Assembly: GCF_001269985.1 (NCBI RefSeq)
Contig: NZ_BBZB01000002.1
Location: 1,240,001-1,304,000 of the forward strand
Direction: 5' to 3'
Length of the DNA stretch: 64,000 nt
DNA from: Pseudoalteromonas sp. '520P1 No. 423'
Lineage (GTDB): Bacteria > Pseudomonadota > Gammaproteobacteria > Enterobacterales > Alteromonadaceae
A program made the position numbers and the translations under genes. Under the pieces are notes generated by a model. The model was given only the letters and a program-made list of their open reading frames with translations, made no database searches and was not told where the DNA came from. Each line of letters begins with the position of its first letter. Position 1 is the stretch's first letter. Of the stretch, positions 27,256-36,043 are shown piece by piece.

Positions 27256-28929
27256 ATGTACAAAAGTATGTTAGCTTTAGCTGTATCGGCTATTTTAATA
27301 TCGGGTTGCAGCGATAATGAAAAAACGATTGAAGTGATCAAGAAGGTCGAAGTAATAAAAGAAGTACCTCGTGCTGAAGTCACTAAAGTTAAAAATGTTA
27401 TTTTGATGATAGGCGATGGTATGGGTGCTCAACAAGTTGGATTATTAGAAGAATACGCCCGCAGAGCACCGCAATCTATTTATAACACCAAAAACAATAT
27501 CACTGCGTTATCAAAATTTGCTAATGCTGGTCAAATGGGTTTATCACTCAACGCACCCCATGGTGAAACTGGCAGCTTAGTTGTAGATTCAGCTTGTTCA
27601 GCAACTCAATTAGCCACAGGTCTTGCATCCGGTTCAGAAATGGTTGGGCTAGATATCAACGGCAATAAAGTTCAAACTATTTTAGAAAAAGCGAAAGCTA
27701 TGGGTAAAGCGACTGGTTTAGTATCAGATACTCGAATCACTCACGCAACGCCTGCTGCTTTTGCTTCACATCAGCCTCATCGCTCGCATGAATCTGAAAT
27801 CGCGGTTGAATTGGTCAGTTCAGGTAATGTTGATGTACTACTTTCTGGTGGTGCTCGTGTATTTTTACCGTCAGATATAAAAACAGATGAAATTGAGCGT
27901 GCTGCTATGGCTGAGTTAGGTTTACCTTTAAGTACCTATAAAAAATCAAAACGTAGTGATGATCGAAATATAATTTTAGAAGCGAAAGATGATCACGGAT
28001 ATAACTTAGCTTTTGATGCAGAACAACTTGATGCCGTTGAAGGTGATAAATTACTAGGCTTATTTTCAAACTCAGGTATGGCTGATGGTATCGCCTATTC
28101 AGCTTGTAAAAAAGACAATATCTGTACTCAGCCTTCTTTACGTGAAATGACATTAAAAGCATTAAATATATTATCTAAAGACGATGATGGCTTTTTCTTA
28201 ATGATTGAAGGTGGACAAATAGATTGGGCTGGCCATGTAAATGATACCGGTTGGATGCTACATGAATTATTGAAATTTGATGAAGCTGTAGATGCAGTTT
28301 ATGAATGGGTTAAAGACAGAGAAGACACCTTAGTTGTTGTTACAGCAGATCATGAAACCGGTAGTTTTGGTTTTAGTTACTCTCGTAAAGAGTTACCTCA
28401 GGCACAGACATTGTCTGGAGATGGCATGCAAGGAAAAGATTATAAACCTAACTTTAACTTCGGCGCTTTAAACAAACTTGACAGATTACATGCGCAATCA
28501 GGTACTTTTTACGACATGATGAGCCAAGTTGATTCTGATTGGGATTTCAGTAATACAACCGGTGAGCAATGGGCTAATGCAATCAATAATTACAGTGATT
28601 TTAAGGTCACGCCGGAGCAATCGGCGCATATCGCTGAGAGAGAAGAAAATGAGTATTATATAGCTGAACACAAGTACTTATCTGCCGCAGAATTTCCTAA
28701 AATAAATGATTTCAAGGAATTTTATGTATATGGTGATGAACTTCATGCTAACTTAATTGGCCGTACTTTAGGTGCAGATCAAAATACAGTTTGGGGAACG
28801 GGTACACATACAGCCGCACCTGTACCTGTTTATGCTTTTGGTCCAGAAGGTGTTACAAAACAATTTTCAACTATGCAACATCATGTAGATTTAGGGCAAA
28901 AAATGATGAATGCGATTTCACAAGATTAG
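27256..28929 (+). CDS. phoA: Alkaline phosphatase (PhoA family), lipoprotein
   Basis: Metal-dependent phosphomonoesterase. The start was chosen at ATG 27256 (AAAGG upstream), giving the lipoprotein signal MYKSMLALAVSAILISGC with Cys18; a GTG at 27211 is an alternative. An unusual short VIKKVEVIKEVPRAEV coil links lipid anchor and enzyme. Active-site elements: VILMIGDGMGAQQ (metal Asp54), nucleophile Ser112 in VDSACSATQLATG, then MIEGGQIDWAGH, VVTADHETGSFGF and TGTHTAAPVPVYA. The length (557) is above E. coli PhoA because of an insert around 395-475, as in Vibrio enzymes. Likely periplasmic phosphate scavenging. Confidence 0.93.
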   Translation: MYKSMLALAVSAILISGCSDNEKTIEVIKKVEVIKEVPRAEVTKVKNVILMIGDGMGAQQVGLLEEYARRAPQSIYNTKNNITALSKFANAGQMGLSLNAPHGETGSLVVDSACSATQLATGLASGSEMVGLDINGNKVQTILEKAKAMGKATGLVSDTRITHATPAAFASHQPHRSHESEIAVELVSSGNVDVLLSGGARVFLPSDIKTDEIERAAMAELGLPLSTYKKSKRSDDRNIILEAKDDHGYNLAFDAEQLDAVEGDKLLGLFSNSGMADGIAYSACKKDNICTQPSLREMTLKALNILSKDDDGFFLMIEGGQIDWAGHVNDTGWMLHELLKFDEAVDAVYEWVKDREDTLVVVTADHETGSFGFSYSRKELPQAQTLSGDGMQGKDYKPNFNFGALNKLDRLHAQSGTFYDMMSQVDSDWDFSNTTGEQWANAINNYSDFKVTPEQSAHIAEREENEYYIAEHKYLSAAEFPKINDFKEFYVYGDELHANLIGRTLGADQNTVWGTGTHTAAPVPVYAFGPEGVTKQFSTMQHHVDLGQKMMNAISQD

Positions 28930-28962
28930 TTTAAAGATAACCTTAAATAGTCTCAAATCAGT

Positions 28963-28999
28963 AAAAGCTTAACTTAATTAGCTCAGGTTAAGCTTTTTT
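28963..28999. terminator. Rho-independent terminator between alkaline phosphatase and TPR gene
   Basis: The 11-bp stem AAAAGCTTAAC / GTTAAGCTTTT with a 13-base loop is followed by a T run on the plus strand. It overlaps the stop codon of the convergent TPR gene and may serve both directions. Confidence 0.8.
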
Positions 29000-29627
29000 C
29001 AATACACGTCAATTCCTTATAATAAAAGATTAATTCTTTAATATAAGGTTTGTAACGATATTCATATAATTTTCTCAACATAAAGTCCCTTGCATTTTTT
29101 TTATCTTGGGAACTTAAAACCCACTCAAAATGTTTCTTACCTTTGTGAATTTTTCCTTGTAATAATAAGTAAAGTCCCAAATCTATTCTTGCTTCAATAT
29201 TATCTGGATACACTAAAATAAGTTTAGTGAGTACAGAGCAAGCTGACTTTAAATCTTTATTTGATTTATAACATTGGGCGAGTAAATACCAAGCAGACAT
29301 TTTTCTTGGTTCGATTTCTAGGGCTTTATTATATGATTTAATTGCGCGTTGATAATTTTTTTGCGCTTGTTGTACTTGGGCGATATTTTCCCAATGACAT
29401 GCAGTTTCTTGGACAATATTGGCTTTTAATAAATAGTTTATAGCATGCTCATAAAAACCTAACCTAAAATGCACCATAGCAACATTGTTCAGGTTTTTAT
29501 AATCATTATTATCTTTTTTTATTAATTTACGCCCTATTTTTAAAGCTTTATTAGAATCACCCTTTTCTAACGCAGCTTCAAATAAATCATTTAACTTATG
29601 TTTATTTGCTAGTAATAATTCAAACAT
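28983..29627 (-). CDS. Tetratricopeptide-repeat protein
   Basis: The 214-residue cytoplasmic helical-repeat protein has successive TPR units: NLNNVAMVHFRLGFYEHAINYLLKA, HWENIAQVQQAQKNYQRAIKSYNKALEIEP, AWYLLAQCYKSNKDLKSACSVLTKLI and ARIDLGLYLLLQGKIHKGKKH, covering about residues 20-180. No enzyme domain. TPRs mediate protein-protein contacts; the partner is unknown. It stands alone, convergent with the alkaline phosphatase gene. Confidence 0.85.
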   Translation of the reverse strand: MFELLLANKHKLNDLFEAALEKGDSNKALKIGRKLIKKDNNDYKNLNNVAMVHFRLGFYEHAINYLLKANIVQETACHWENIAQVQQAQKNYQRAIKSYNKALEIEPRKMSAWYLLAQCYKSNKDLKSACSVLTKLILVYPDNIEARIDLGLYLLLQGKIHKGKKHFEWVLSSQDKKNARDFMLRKLYEYRYKPYIKELIFYYKELTCIEKSLT

Positions 29628-29738
29628 GGAGTTTACTTGTTAACCATAACTTTATAGTTAAACTTTAGCTCAATAAAAACAGCAAATTACTGTTTCATGT
29701 AAAATTCATCAAAGTGAATTATTATTGCAATAAAACTA

Positions 29739-30404
29739 TTAAACACCTTGTAGTACTTCTTTTATTTCATCTCTTGAACTTAAAATATGTTGTTTAAGTA
29801 ATTTAACTGCTTTTTTAACATCTCTTTCGATACAGGCATTTAAAATGTCTTTATGATCAGTACCCACTTTTACAACCCCACCTAAACTGTTAATATGTAC
29901 ACGCACATATCGCTCAGCCTTTGTATTTAAAATATTCACTAATTCTTGAGTTTGAGGTAAATCAGCTGATGAGTATAAACATGTATGATAATCGGTATTT
30001 AAATCACACCATACTTTAGGCGCATTATTTAACTTAAGTGCATTATTTAACGTATCTAAAATAAAACCAGCTTGTTTTATTTTATCATGGGATAAATTAG
30101 GAATTGAACTTTCTAATAGCTGAGCTTCTAATGTTGCTCTTAACAGAAATAGCTCATCTACTTGCTCTAAATTAAACTCAGTAACACTGGCGCCTTTGTT
30201 TGCTTTAAAAGTAATTAGCCCTTCACCTTCTAATAATAAAAGTGACTCGCGTACAGGTATTTGACTTACATTTAGCTCTTTTGCCAGAGCAGCTTGGCGG
30301 ATATGTGTTCCAACAGCTATCTCACCACTGAGTATTTTTTCTCTGACAGACTCCGTGACTAACTGAGTCATGGTTTTATATTCCATTTTTTTTACTGCTG
30401 ACAT
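29739..30404 (-). CDS. GntR-family (FadR/FCD subfamily) transcriptional regulator
   Basis: The 221-residue DNA-binding regulator has the GntR winged helix in residues 12-75: VTESVREKILSGEIAVGTHIRQAALAKELNVSQIPVRESLLLLEGEGLI, the canonical arrangement. Residues 85-215 form an FCD all-helical effector domain with EQVDELFLLRATLEAQLLE and a possible metal-ligand set (D...H in DYHTCLY, DHKDIL, KQHILSS). Typical effectors are carboxylates or sugar acids. The adjacent DNA upstream is gene-poor, so any regulated target may be lost. Confidence 0.9.
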   Translation of the reverse strand: MSAVKKMEYKTMTQLVTESVREKILSGEIAVGTHIRQAALAKELNVSQIPVRESLLLLEGEGLITFKANKGASVTEFNLEQVDELFLLRATLEAQLLESSIPNLSHDKIKQAGFILDTLNNALKLNNAPKVWCDLNTDYHTCLYSSADLPQTQELVNILNTKAERYVRVHINSLGGVVKVGTDHKDILNACIERDVKKAVKLLKQHILSSRDEIKEVLQGV

Positions 30405-31164
30405 TGGTTTTTCCTAAATCAGTTATAAATTATTACTTGCATCATCTAATGATAACAATTCTTTATCCTTGTTATTGATATTTTTTATCTTTATGTAATC
30501 TAAATCTTCATAAACCTTAACACTTTGTGTAAACCCTTGCATTTTTAAAGTATTTGAGGCACCACAACTTTATTGACCATCAAGATTTAAAATATTGTTC
30601 TATTTTTACTAAGTCTTGTTTTAATACGTAATAATCAAATGTTAGATTATTTAACGTTTCGCAAAAGTGAACATAATTTCCGATATTAAGTGAAACACTG
30701 TAATTTTTGATAGGATTATTTGTAATTCAGACATATTCTGTAAAGCCATCACTTAATATACAGGTTTAATTAAACGACCATTAGATACATCCATAAGATC
30801 AGAATATACAAAAATTTCGCAAAAGCATTTTATTAACTTCTTCTCTTAGCTGATCTTTAGTTGGCTACCAAACCATATATACTCAACCTGATAAATAGCT
30901 CAGATAAAATCCATTCAATATATCTTGTCCTTAAGGGAGGATCATTTAACAAATGCATTATGCTAGTAATTATAAAATTATCTTTATCGATAAAGATAGC
31001 CGCTATGAATGTGATAAAACTTTAGTTAATTTCGCAAATAGAGACTTTGAAAGCGTGTTTTAAACAAAAAATTAAACTTTATCTGCGAATTTTATTTTTT
31101 TTTACTATTTATTGTATTTTATTGGCCCTATACATACTCTAGATATTTTATGATTGTATAAATA
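30405..31164. other. Gene-poor stretch with possible remnants
   Basis: 760 bases without an intact gene. On the minus strand next to the GntR gene, short open pieces such as LKMQGFTQSVKVYEDL and INNKDKELLSLDDASN are separated by stops and may be remains of a protein. The rest is AT-rich with no recognisable RNA. Confidence 0.4.
30953..31063 (+). CDS. Possible 36-residue ORF
   Basis: ATG at 30953 is preceded by GGGAGG, though 12 bases away. The product MHYASNYKIIFIDKDSRYE... ends ANRDFESVF. No family, no membrane segment. It may be a small gene or a gene remnant in a decayed region. Confidence 0.25.
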   Translation: MHYASNYKIIFIDKDSRYECDKTLVNFANRDFESVF

Positions 31165-31533
31165 GTGATAGAATATGCGCAACTAAATATACAGGTAAAC
31201 GAAATTTTGCAACAAGAAGAACTTCACGAGCAATTGCTCACAGACATGGCACAATGTGCATTGATGGCTTTAGCGATTGAACAACAAACTGGCAAGTGTG
31301 GATTTGGTCCAACTTCAGAACATAAATTTTTGAGTAAATGGTTAACTGCTGCATATAAACAAAAACGCTTTGCTAAAGAGACTGCGCCTACACTTCAAGC
31401 TCTTACTCAAATGGCTAAAGAAAAAGGTCAATTTGCTGGATTAAAAGCTAATTTAATTAAATTAAGCAAGCCAGAAGAAAATACTGACTCAAAGTCAGAT
31501 ACAGAATCTTCATCAGATACAGCTTCAAAGTAA
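31165..31533 (+). CDS. Hypothetical cytoplasmic protein with Ser/Asp-rich tail
   Basis: The 122-residue protein starts at GTG; an in-frame ATG at 31246 is possible. Two helical stretches are visible (VNEILQQEELHEQLLTDMAQCALMALAIEQ, split by short gaps, and TAPTLQALTQMAKEKGQFAGL) followed by a low-complexity Asp/Ser tail (KSDTESSSDTASK). No signal peptide. The family is not recognised. Confidence 0.55.
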   Translation: MIEYAQLNIQVNEILQQEELHEQLLTDMAQCALMALAIEQQTGKCGFGPTSEHKFLSKWLTAAYKQKRFAKETAPTLQALTQMAKEKGQFAGLKANLIKLSKPEENTDSKSDTESSSDTASK

Positions 31534-31842
31534 ATCTGTAAGTTCTGAACAGCATGTGATCAAAATAAATAAGGTCACATGCATGTTTCTCAACCAAAGC
31601 AAATCTATAGATAATTATTATCTATGACCCATTAATAGTACTTCGGTGAACTTCCCAAAATACATAAGGACATGGCGACGGTCATTGAGCAAGATTTAAG
31701 TCCTTTAAACACCTATACCTCTCAAGTTTTGGCTTGCCATTATGATTACTCGTAGTATCACCTGAATCTGATACTATTATGTCTTAAAAATTAAAAGGAC
31801 TCGACTGCATTTAAATGAGTATTAATAAAACCCATCTATTTG
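31534..31842. other. Intergenic stretch, possible gene remnant
   Basis: On the plus strand a short open segment reads ELPKIHKDMATVIEQDLSPL, preceded and followed by stops, which looks protein-like but cannot be assigned. Nothing else is seen. Confidence 0.3.
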
Positions 31843-32484
31843 TTAAAGGTAATCAACCAAACTTAAATTTTCTTTTTCACAGACACGTACGACGGAATCT
31901 CTAGTTGCAAGTTTTTTAAGGTATCGCGATAAGTTATTAAATGATAATGGTGGTTTTTTAAATTCATCAGCCCAAACAGCTAACATAAATAAAAAATAGT
32001 CACACACTGTTATGCTTTCACCCACTAAATAGTCTTTCCCCTTAAGTTCACTATCAAGCAGTGCAAACATATCTGTGACACGTTGCTCTTGTATCGTTAC
32101 TATCGTATTTATATCTGCTTCTTTGCCGCTATGTCTTTGAGGGTAAAAATACAACATCAATTCAGCTTGAACGGTATTATTTAAATACATTAACCATTGG
32201 TAGAATTTTGGTCTATTTTTGTTACCTACCTCTGGCATCAAGGAGTGTGATGGGTTGTTATCACATAAATGTAAACAAATTGCGGCACTTTCGAATATTG
32301 CTTCGCCATCATCAACTAAAGTAGGTATTCGCCCAGTAGGGTTTAATGCTAAATATTCGTCAGATTTATGCGCATTAGATTTTCTATCAACTAATTGTAA
32401 TTGATAGTCAATGCCCATTTCCTCTAATACAAAATGTGGTGCCATACTGGCGTTAAGTGGATAATAATAAAGTGTGTACATCAT
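31843..32484 (-). CDS. Glutathione S-transferase family protein
   Basis: Cytosolic GST of 213 residues. The N-terminal thioredoxin fold (1-80) has YTLYYYPLNASMAPHFVLEEMG (split here after YTLYYYPLNAS), the cis-Pro in NPTGRIPTLVDD and the glutathione gamma-glutamyl contact ESAAICLHL. The C-terminal helical domain has KDYLVGESITVCDYFLFML, the N-capping/hydrophobic-staple region. The Ser/Asn at the active-site position resembles beta- or theta-like bacterial GSTs. It is followed upstream by a DUF6500-type gene with an 18-base gap. Confidence 0.9.
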   Translation of the reverse strand: MMYTLYYYPLNASMAPHFVLEEMGIDYQLQLVDRKSNAHKSDEYLALNPTGRIPTLVDDGEAIFESAAICLHLCDNNPSHSLMPEVGNKNRPKFYQWLMYLNNTVQAELMLYFYPQRHSGKEADINTIVTIQEQRVTDMFALLDSELKGKDYLVGESITVCDYFLFMLAVWADEFKKPPLSFNNLSRYLKKLATRDSVVRVCEKENLSLVDYL

Positions 32485-32502
32485 ATTCCTTTAATTGAAA
32501 TG

Positions 32503-32724
32503 TTATATTTGCTCTACCATAGTTTTAATTTTAACCGCCTTTTCGAAGTGATCTAATTTGTGTGTCATTATCCACCAAGTTGCGACTTCCATTAATAATT
32601 CAGGATCATCATTTTTATTTGCAAAAAATGCATAAAAAGATAAACCTACGTTATCACCTTTTTGTTCTATTTTTTTATTACAAACGGTGATTATTTTTTG
32701 TTTCAATGCTTCATTCATAATCAT
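32503..32724 (-). CDS. DUF6500-like small protein
   Basis: A 73-residue protein with sequence GDNVGLSFYAFFANKNDDPE, then LLMEVATWWIMTHKLDHFEKA, which I recognise as the conserved block of the DUF6500 family. No membrane segment. Probably co-transcribed with the GST gene that starts 18 bases further on. Function unknown. ATG codons at 32724 and 32718 both fit as start. Confidence 0.7.
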   Translation of the reverse strand: MIMNEALKQKIITVCNKKIEQKGDNVGLSFYAFFANKNDDPELLMEVATWWIMTHKLDHFEKAVKIKTMVEQI

Positions 32725-32940
32725 AATGTTAACTAAGTTAATATGCCTTAAAAATCCATGATTTTAACAGTAAATCTCGACACTGAATATATTGCAAACG
32801 CACTATCTTGTAACATCTAATTTAACAATTAATTGTGTTATGGTGTAATTTGTCCCCAGGATACATTAGTGCTAACCTCATAAGAACTTGCACTATTATC
32901 AAGCATCTTTACATTTTAGCCACAGTCTTTAGGGAAACTT

Positions 32941-33258
32941 ATGATTTACACCACAACAGAAACAGTTCCAGGAAAAGAGATAGATCAAATATTGGGGGTT
33001 GTTACAGGCAATGTTGTTCAAGCTAAGCATATTGGCCGTGATATAATGGCCGGTTTAAAAAATATTGTGGGTGGTGAAATACGTGGTTATACAGAAATGT
33101 TAACCGATGCCCGAGATATCGCAGTGCAACGCCTAGTTCAAAATGCCACTGAAAAAGGAGCTGATGCCGTTGTTGGTATTCGTTTTACTACCAGTGCTAT
33201 TATGGATGGTTCTTCAGAAATCATGGTTTTTGGCACAGCTGTTAAATTAAAAGCATAA
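32941..33258 (+). CDS. YbjQ family (heavy-metal-binding domain, DUF74) protein
   Basis: The 105-residue cytoplasmic protein matches YbjQ/UPF0145 along its whole length: TTETVPGKEIDQILGVVTGNVV, split as TTETVPGKEI and GVVTGNVVQAKHIGRD, then LKNIVGGEIRGYTEMLTDAR and GADAVVGIRFTTSAIM. The family forms pentamers; a metal-binding role has been proposed but not settled. A single gene followed by two broken genes. Confidence 0.92.
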   Translation: MIYTTTETVPGKEIDQILGVVTGNVVQAKHIGRDIMAGLKNIVGGEIRGYTEMLTDARDIAVQRLVQNATEKGADAVVGIRFTTSAIMDGSSEIMVFGTAVKLKA

Positions 33259-33277
33259 ATTTTGTCGAGCAGAGCAT

Positions 33278-33643
33278 ATGAATAAAATTAACATCGCTGA
33301 AAAATTTGGTTTGTTCGATCAACAATGAACACCTAAAGTAATATCTCAATCGAATGGGCAATTAGTAAAAATAGCAAAAGGAAGCGGCGAATTAGTTTGG
33401 CATACACATGATAATGAAGATGAACTATTTATCGTATTTAAAGGACAATTGACCTTACAGTTAAGAGCTAAAAATATAACCCTTAACCCAGGTGAAATGT
33501 ATGTGGTGCCTAAAGGAGTTGAGCATTGTCCAAAAGCACTCCCTGATACCCACTTTATGATGATTGAACCTGCATCAACCGCCCATACTGGTGAAAACTT
33601 GAGTGAAAGAACCGTTTCATCTGATCAACAAGAATGGATTTAA
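33278..33643 (+). pseudogene. Cupin-domain gene with one in-frame TGA
   Basis: From ATG 33278 the frame reads MNKINIAEKFGLFDQQ, then TGA at 33326-33328, then continues without any shift: TPKVISQSNGQLVKI, WHTHDNEDELFIVFKG (cupin metal motif H-x-H-x3-E), LNPGEMYVVPKGVEHCP, to the TAA at 33641-33643. In relatives the position of the stop is Trp (WSPKVI), so a single TGG to TGA change explains it. The rest of the cupin is pristine. Re-initiation at an internal ATG (33449) would yield only part of the domain. Confidence 0.8.
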
Positions 33644-33660
33644 TTCAAATGTAAAGGAGT

Positions 33661-34084
33661 ATGAGTGAACTAGTCAATAATACATATTGCCTTAGTTGTA
33701 AAAGATTATGATTAAGTAATTGATTTTTATATAAATAAACTTAAGTTTGATCTTATTGAAGATACATACCAACCAAACTAAGATAAACGTTGGGTAGTTG
33801 TTTCTCCGCCAGGTTCAACTGGTGTCACCATTTTACTAGCCCGTGCATCTAACGAGCATCAAACACAGTTTGTAGGTAATCAAACTGGTGGACGTGTTTT
33901 TCTATTTTTAAGTACTGATGACTTTTGGCGAGACTATAATCGAATGCTATCAGATGGCATCAATTTTGTAAGAGAGCCACAAGAGCAAGATTATGGCACC
34001 GTAGCTGTATTTGAAGATTTATATGGTAATTTATGGGATTTACTACAATTAAGCCCTGAACATCCAATGTCCTCAAGAACTTAA
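33661..34084 (+). pseudogene. VOC/glyoxalase-family gene broken by a frameshift and two stops
   Basis: ATG 33661 has a good RBS (AAAGGAG) and reads MSELVN, then a one-base shift near 33680 leads into HIALVVKDYD, TAA, VIDFYINKLKFDLIEDTYQPN, TAA, DKRWVVVSPPGSTGVTIL, then GGRVFLFLSTDDFWRD, VREPQEQDYGTVAVF, DLYGNLWDLLQLS to a stop at 34082-34084. This is a complete VOC-fold protein with metal-type ends (H...E region FEDLYGN). Two of the lesions are likely GAA or CAA to TAA. It lies 17 bases after the broken cupin, so the two were probably one operon. Confidence 0.8.
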
Positions 34085-34132
34085 TCATTTTATATTAAGT
34101 TTAATACCTATATGAACATGGCTAGAATAAAG

Positions 34133-35389
34133 TTACATTGTAATCAAAGAACCTGTTTGCGCATATTTATTTAAGTCTTGTCTAGCCTCTGATGAGGGCT
34201 TTTCTTCATTAATTAATTGAGCCATATTATCAATTTTTAATAGTCTTGCTTCTAATTTTACAAGGTGCTCTTCATTAACATTAAGCCAATTACTTGGGAT
34301 GGAATAATCATTATTTAAAAATTTAATAAATGTTTTATGTAAAGGCTTATTTTCATTTCCTAACTCTGCACTTCTTAATACATCAATTAGTTCATTTGAA
34401 TTTTTAGGCATATGAGACAGGCATTCAATTTTATAACATGCATTACCTAAAACAATTGGCATTTTGCCAAGTAAAATAGATTCAATTCCAACCGTAGAGT
34501 TTATTGTTAAAACACTTATTGCGTTTGTTATTAATGTTTGTGTGCAAGCCGAATTACAAAAAATAGCCCTTTCATGCTGTCCATATAAGTGTTTATAGCT
34601 TCTGTTTTCGCTAGGATGTTCTTTAAAAACAAAAAATAATTTTGCGTTTTTATTGAGTTGCACGATACATTCATCGAATAATTCATCCATCGATTTTAGC
34701 CACGGTGAATTACGAATAATTTGACTATCAGTTTCAACTTGAAAAGGTACAAATATATATTCTTTGGGTATTAATATTTCATTAGAATCAATACTTTTTG
34801 GTATTGTTGGCGTTCTTGCTGTTAATTGAATTTCCCTTTTAACCTCGTTTGAATTCAATAATGTTTTTAATCTGTAGTTTCGGTAAAATGATGGGTCTCG
34901 AGGTATGCTATTTTCACAATTTACACCTTTCCAATCGCAGACAGTTGTATTGGGTATTAAGCCATTTTCAAAGTATAACACCTGCTTTTGTAATATATTA
35001 GCAGCCATCACAATAGTACTGCTTGGAAATTTCTGACCATTCCAAACACCTACAACTGTTGGATCTATTTTATTTATTACAGCACAATGCTTAGCAACAT
35101 AGTAATATTCAAGTAATGATCTAATAAAGCAATATATTGGCCAAAACAGGGATTCTGATAATATTGGGTGTGCCTTTTTCTTTTTTGAAAAATGTAATGC
35201 TAAATTCCCTTTTAAAATAAAGGGATTTATTTTATTTATATATTTTAACGCTTTTAAATTAAATATTGATTTGGAAGGTCGATAAACAATTATATTAATT
35301 TGTTTATTTGATTTGAAATATGCAGATAATTTTTTAAAGTATTTGACATGTGATGGACCACGAGCCATTAATAAAAATTTATTTTCCAT
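34133..35389 (-). CDS. Capsule polysaccharide biosynthesis/export-type protein (KpsS/KpsC-like)
   Basis: The 418-residue cytoplasmic protein has motifs of the Capsule_synth (PF05159) family: VLYFENGLIPNT (glycan/phosphate site), IFVPFQVETDSQIIRNSPW, FFVFKEHPSENRSY and SVLTINSTVGIESILLGKMPIVLG near the C-terminus (split into VLTINSTVGIESILLG and KMPIVLG). Family members add Kdo linker sugars to capsular phospholipid or act in lipid-A core polysaccharide transfer. No other capsule gene is nearby, so the role here is unclear. Confidence 0.8.
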   Translation of the reverse strand: MENKFLLMARGPSHVKYFKKLSAYFKSNKQINIIVYRPSKSIFNLKALKYINKINPFILKGNLALHFSKKKKAHPILSESLFWPIYCFIRSLLEYYYVAKHCAVINKIDPTVVGVWNGQKFPSSTIVMAANILQKQVLYFENGLIPNTTVCDWKGVNCENSIPRDPSFYRNYRLKTLLNSNEVKREIQLTARTPTIPKSIDSNEILIPKEYIFVPFQVETDSQIIRNSPWLKSMDELFDECIVQLNKNAKLFFVFKEHPSENRSYKHLYGQHERAIFCNSACTQTLITNAISVLTINSTVGIESILLGKMPIVLGNACYKIECLSHMPKNSNELIDVLRSAELGNENKPLHKTFIKFLNNDYSIPSNWLNVNEEHLVKLEARLLKIDNMAQLINEEKPSSEARQDLNKYAQTGSLITM

Positions 35390-35526
35390 CTAATTTACTT
35401 AAGTAGTTAGCACTAAAGATAAAATACACAAAATAAATTAATCTTTTATTTCACTACTGTTACAGTAAAATGAAATAAATGCTTGCGGCGGCATCCTGTG
35501 TAAGTGCTTATTTAAGCATTATACAT

Positions 35527-35963
35527 GTCGCGTATTTTAGAAAACTTAATAAGTCTTCACCTAGTTGCATTAACGTTTTTGGATCTGCCATCATTGTAAT
35601 GGTCAACTCAACTTGACTTTAGGCACTATAAAGAGTGCAATACCCCGAGTACCTTTTGGTGCCACCGTGCCCTGTAGGATGCGATAAACTCTACCATCCA
35701 CCTTCAACATATTAGTGATATGTTTCTTTAAAGCCTTTGAGTGTTGTTACTATGCAATTCCAAATTAAAACCTTCTTTATCGCCACTTCGATTTAAAGGT
35801 AATAATTCATTTTCACAAAATTTGGCACACTCTTTAAAAATAGCATCAATTAAATCAGGTGTTGCTTCTTCAAATCCAGTATATTTTTGGTAATGACCGT
35901 AATAATCAAATACATCATCAAATAGAAATTAATATCCATTAAAGGGGCTTTATAACTTTGCAT
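35527..35963 (-). pseudogene. Acyl-CoA dehydrogenase remnant with large internal deletion
   Basis: From an ATG at 35963 the minus strand reads MQSYKAPLMD, an N-terminal FadE/DmdC-type start, followed in shifted frames by FKGFKETYH and YVEGGW-like pieces. Further on an intact segment APKGTRGIALFIVPKVK (about 35614-35670) matches the region about 220-240 of acyl-CoA dehydrogenases, and MADPKTLMQLGEDLLSF near 35527 fits their last part. Most of the ~590-residue protein is missing. This family includes the methylthio-propionyl-CoA enzyme DmdC, but subfamily cannot be told. Confidence 0.65.
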
Positions 35964-36043
35964 AACTGCTTTCCTTATTGCTCTTTTTATTTAATAACAA
36001 TTAAAATCAGTATTACAGATAAAATTACTGGTCATGGTCACTG

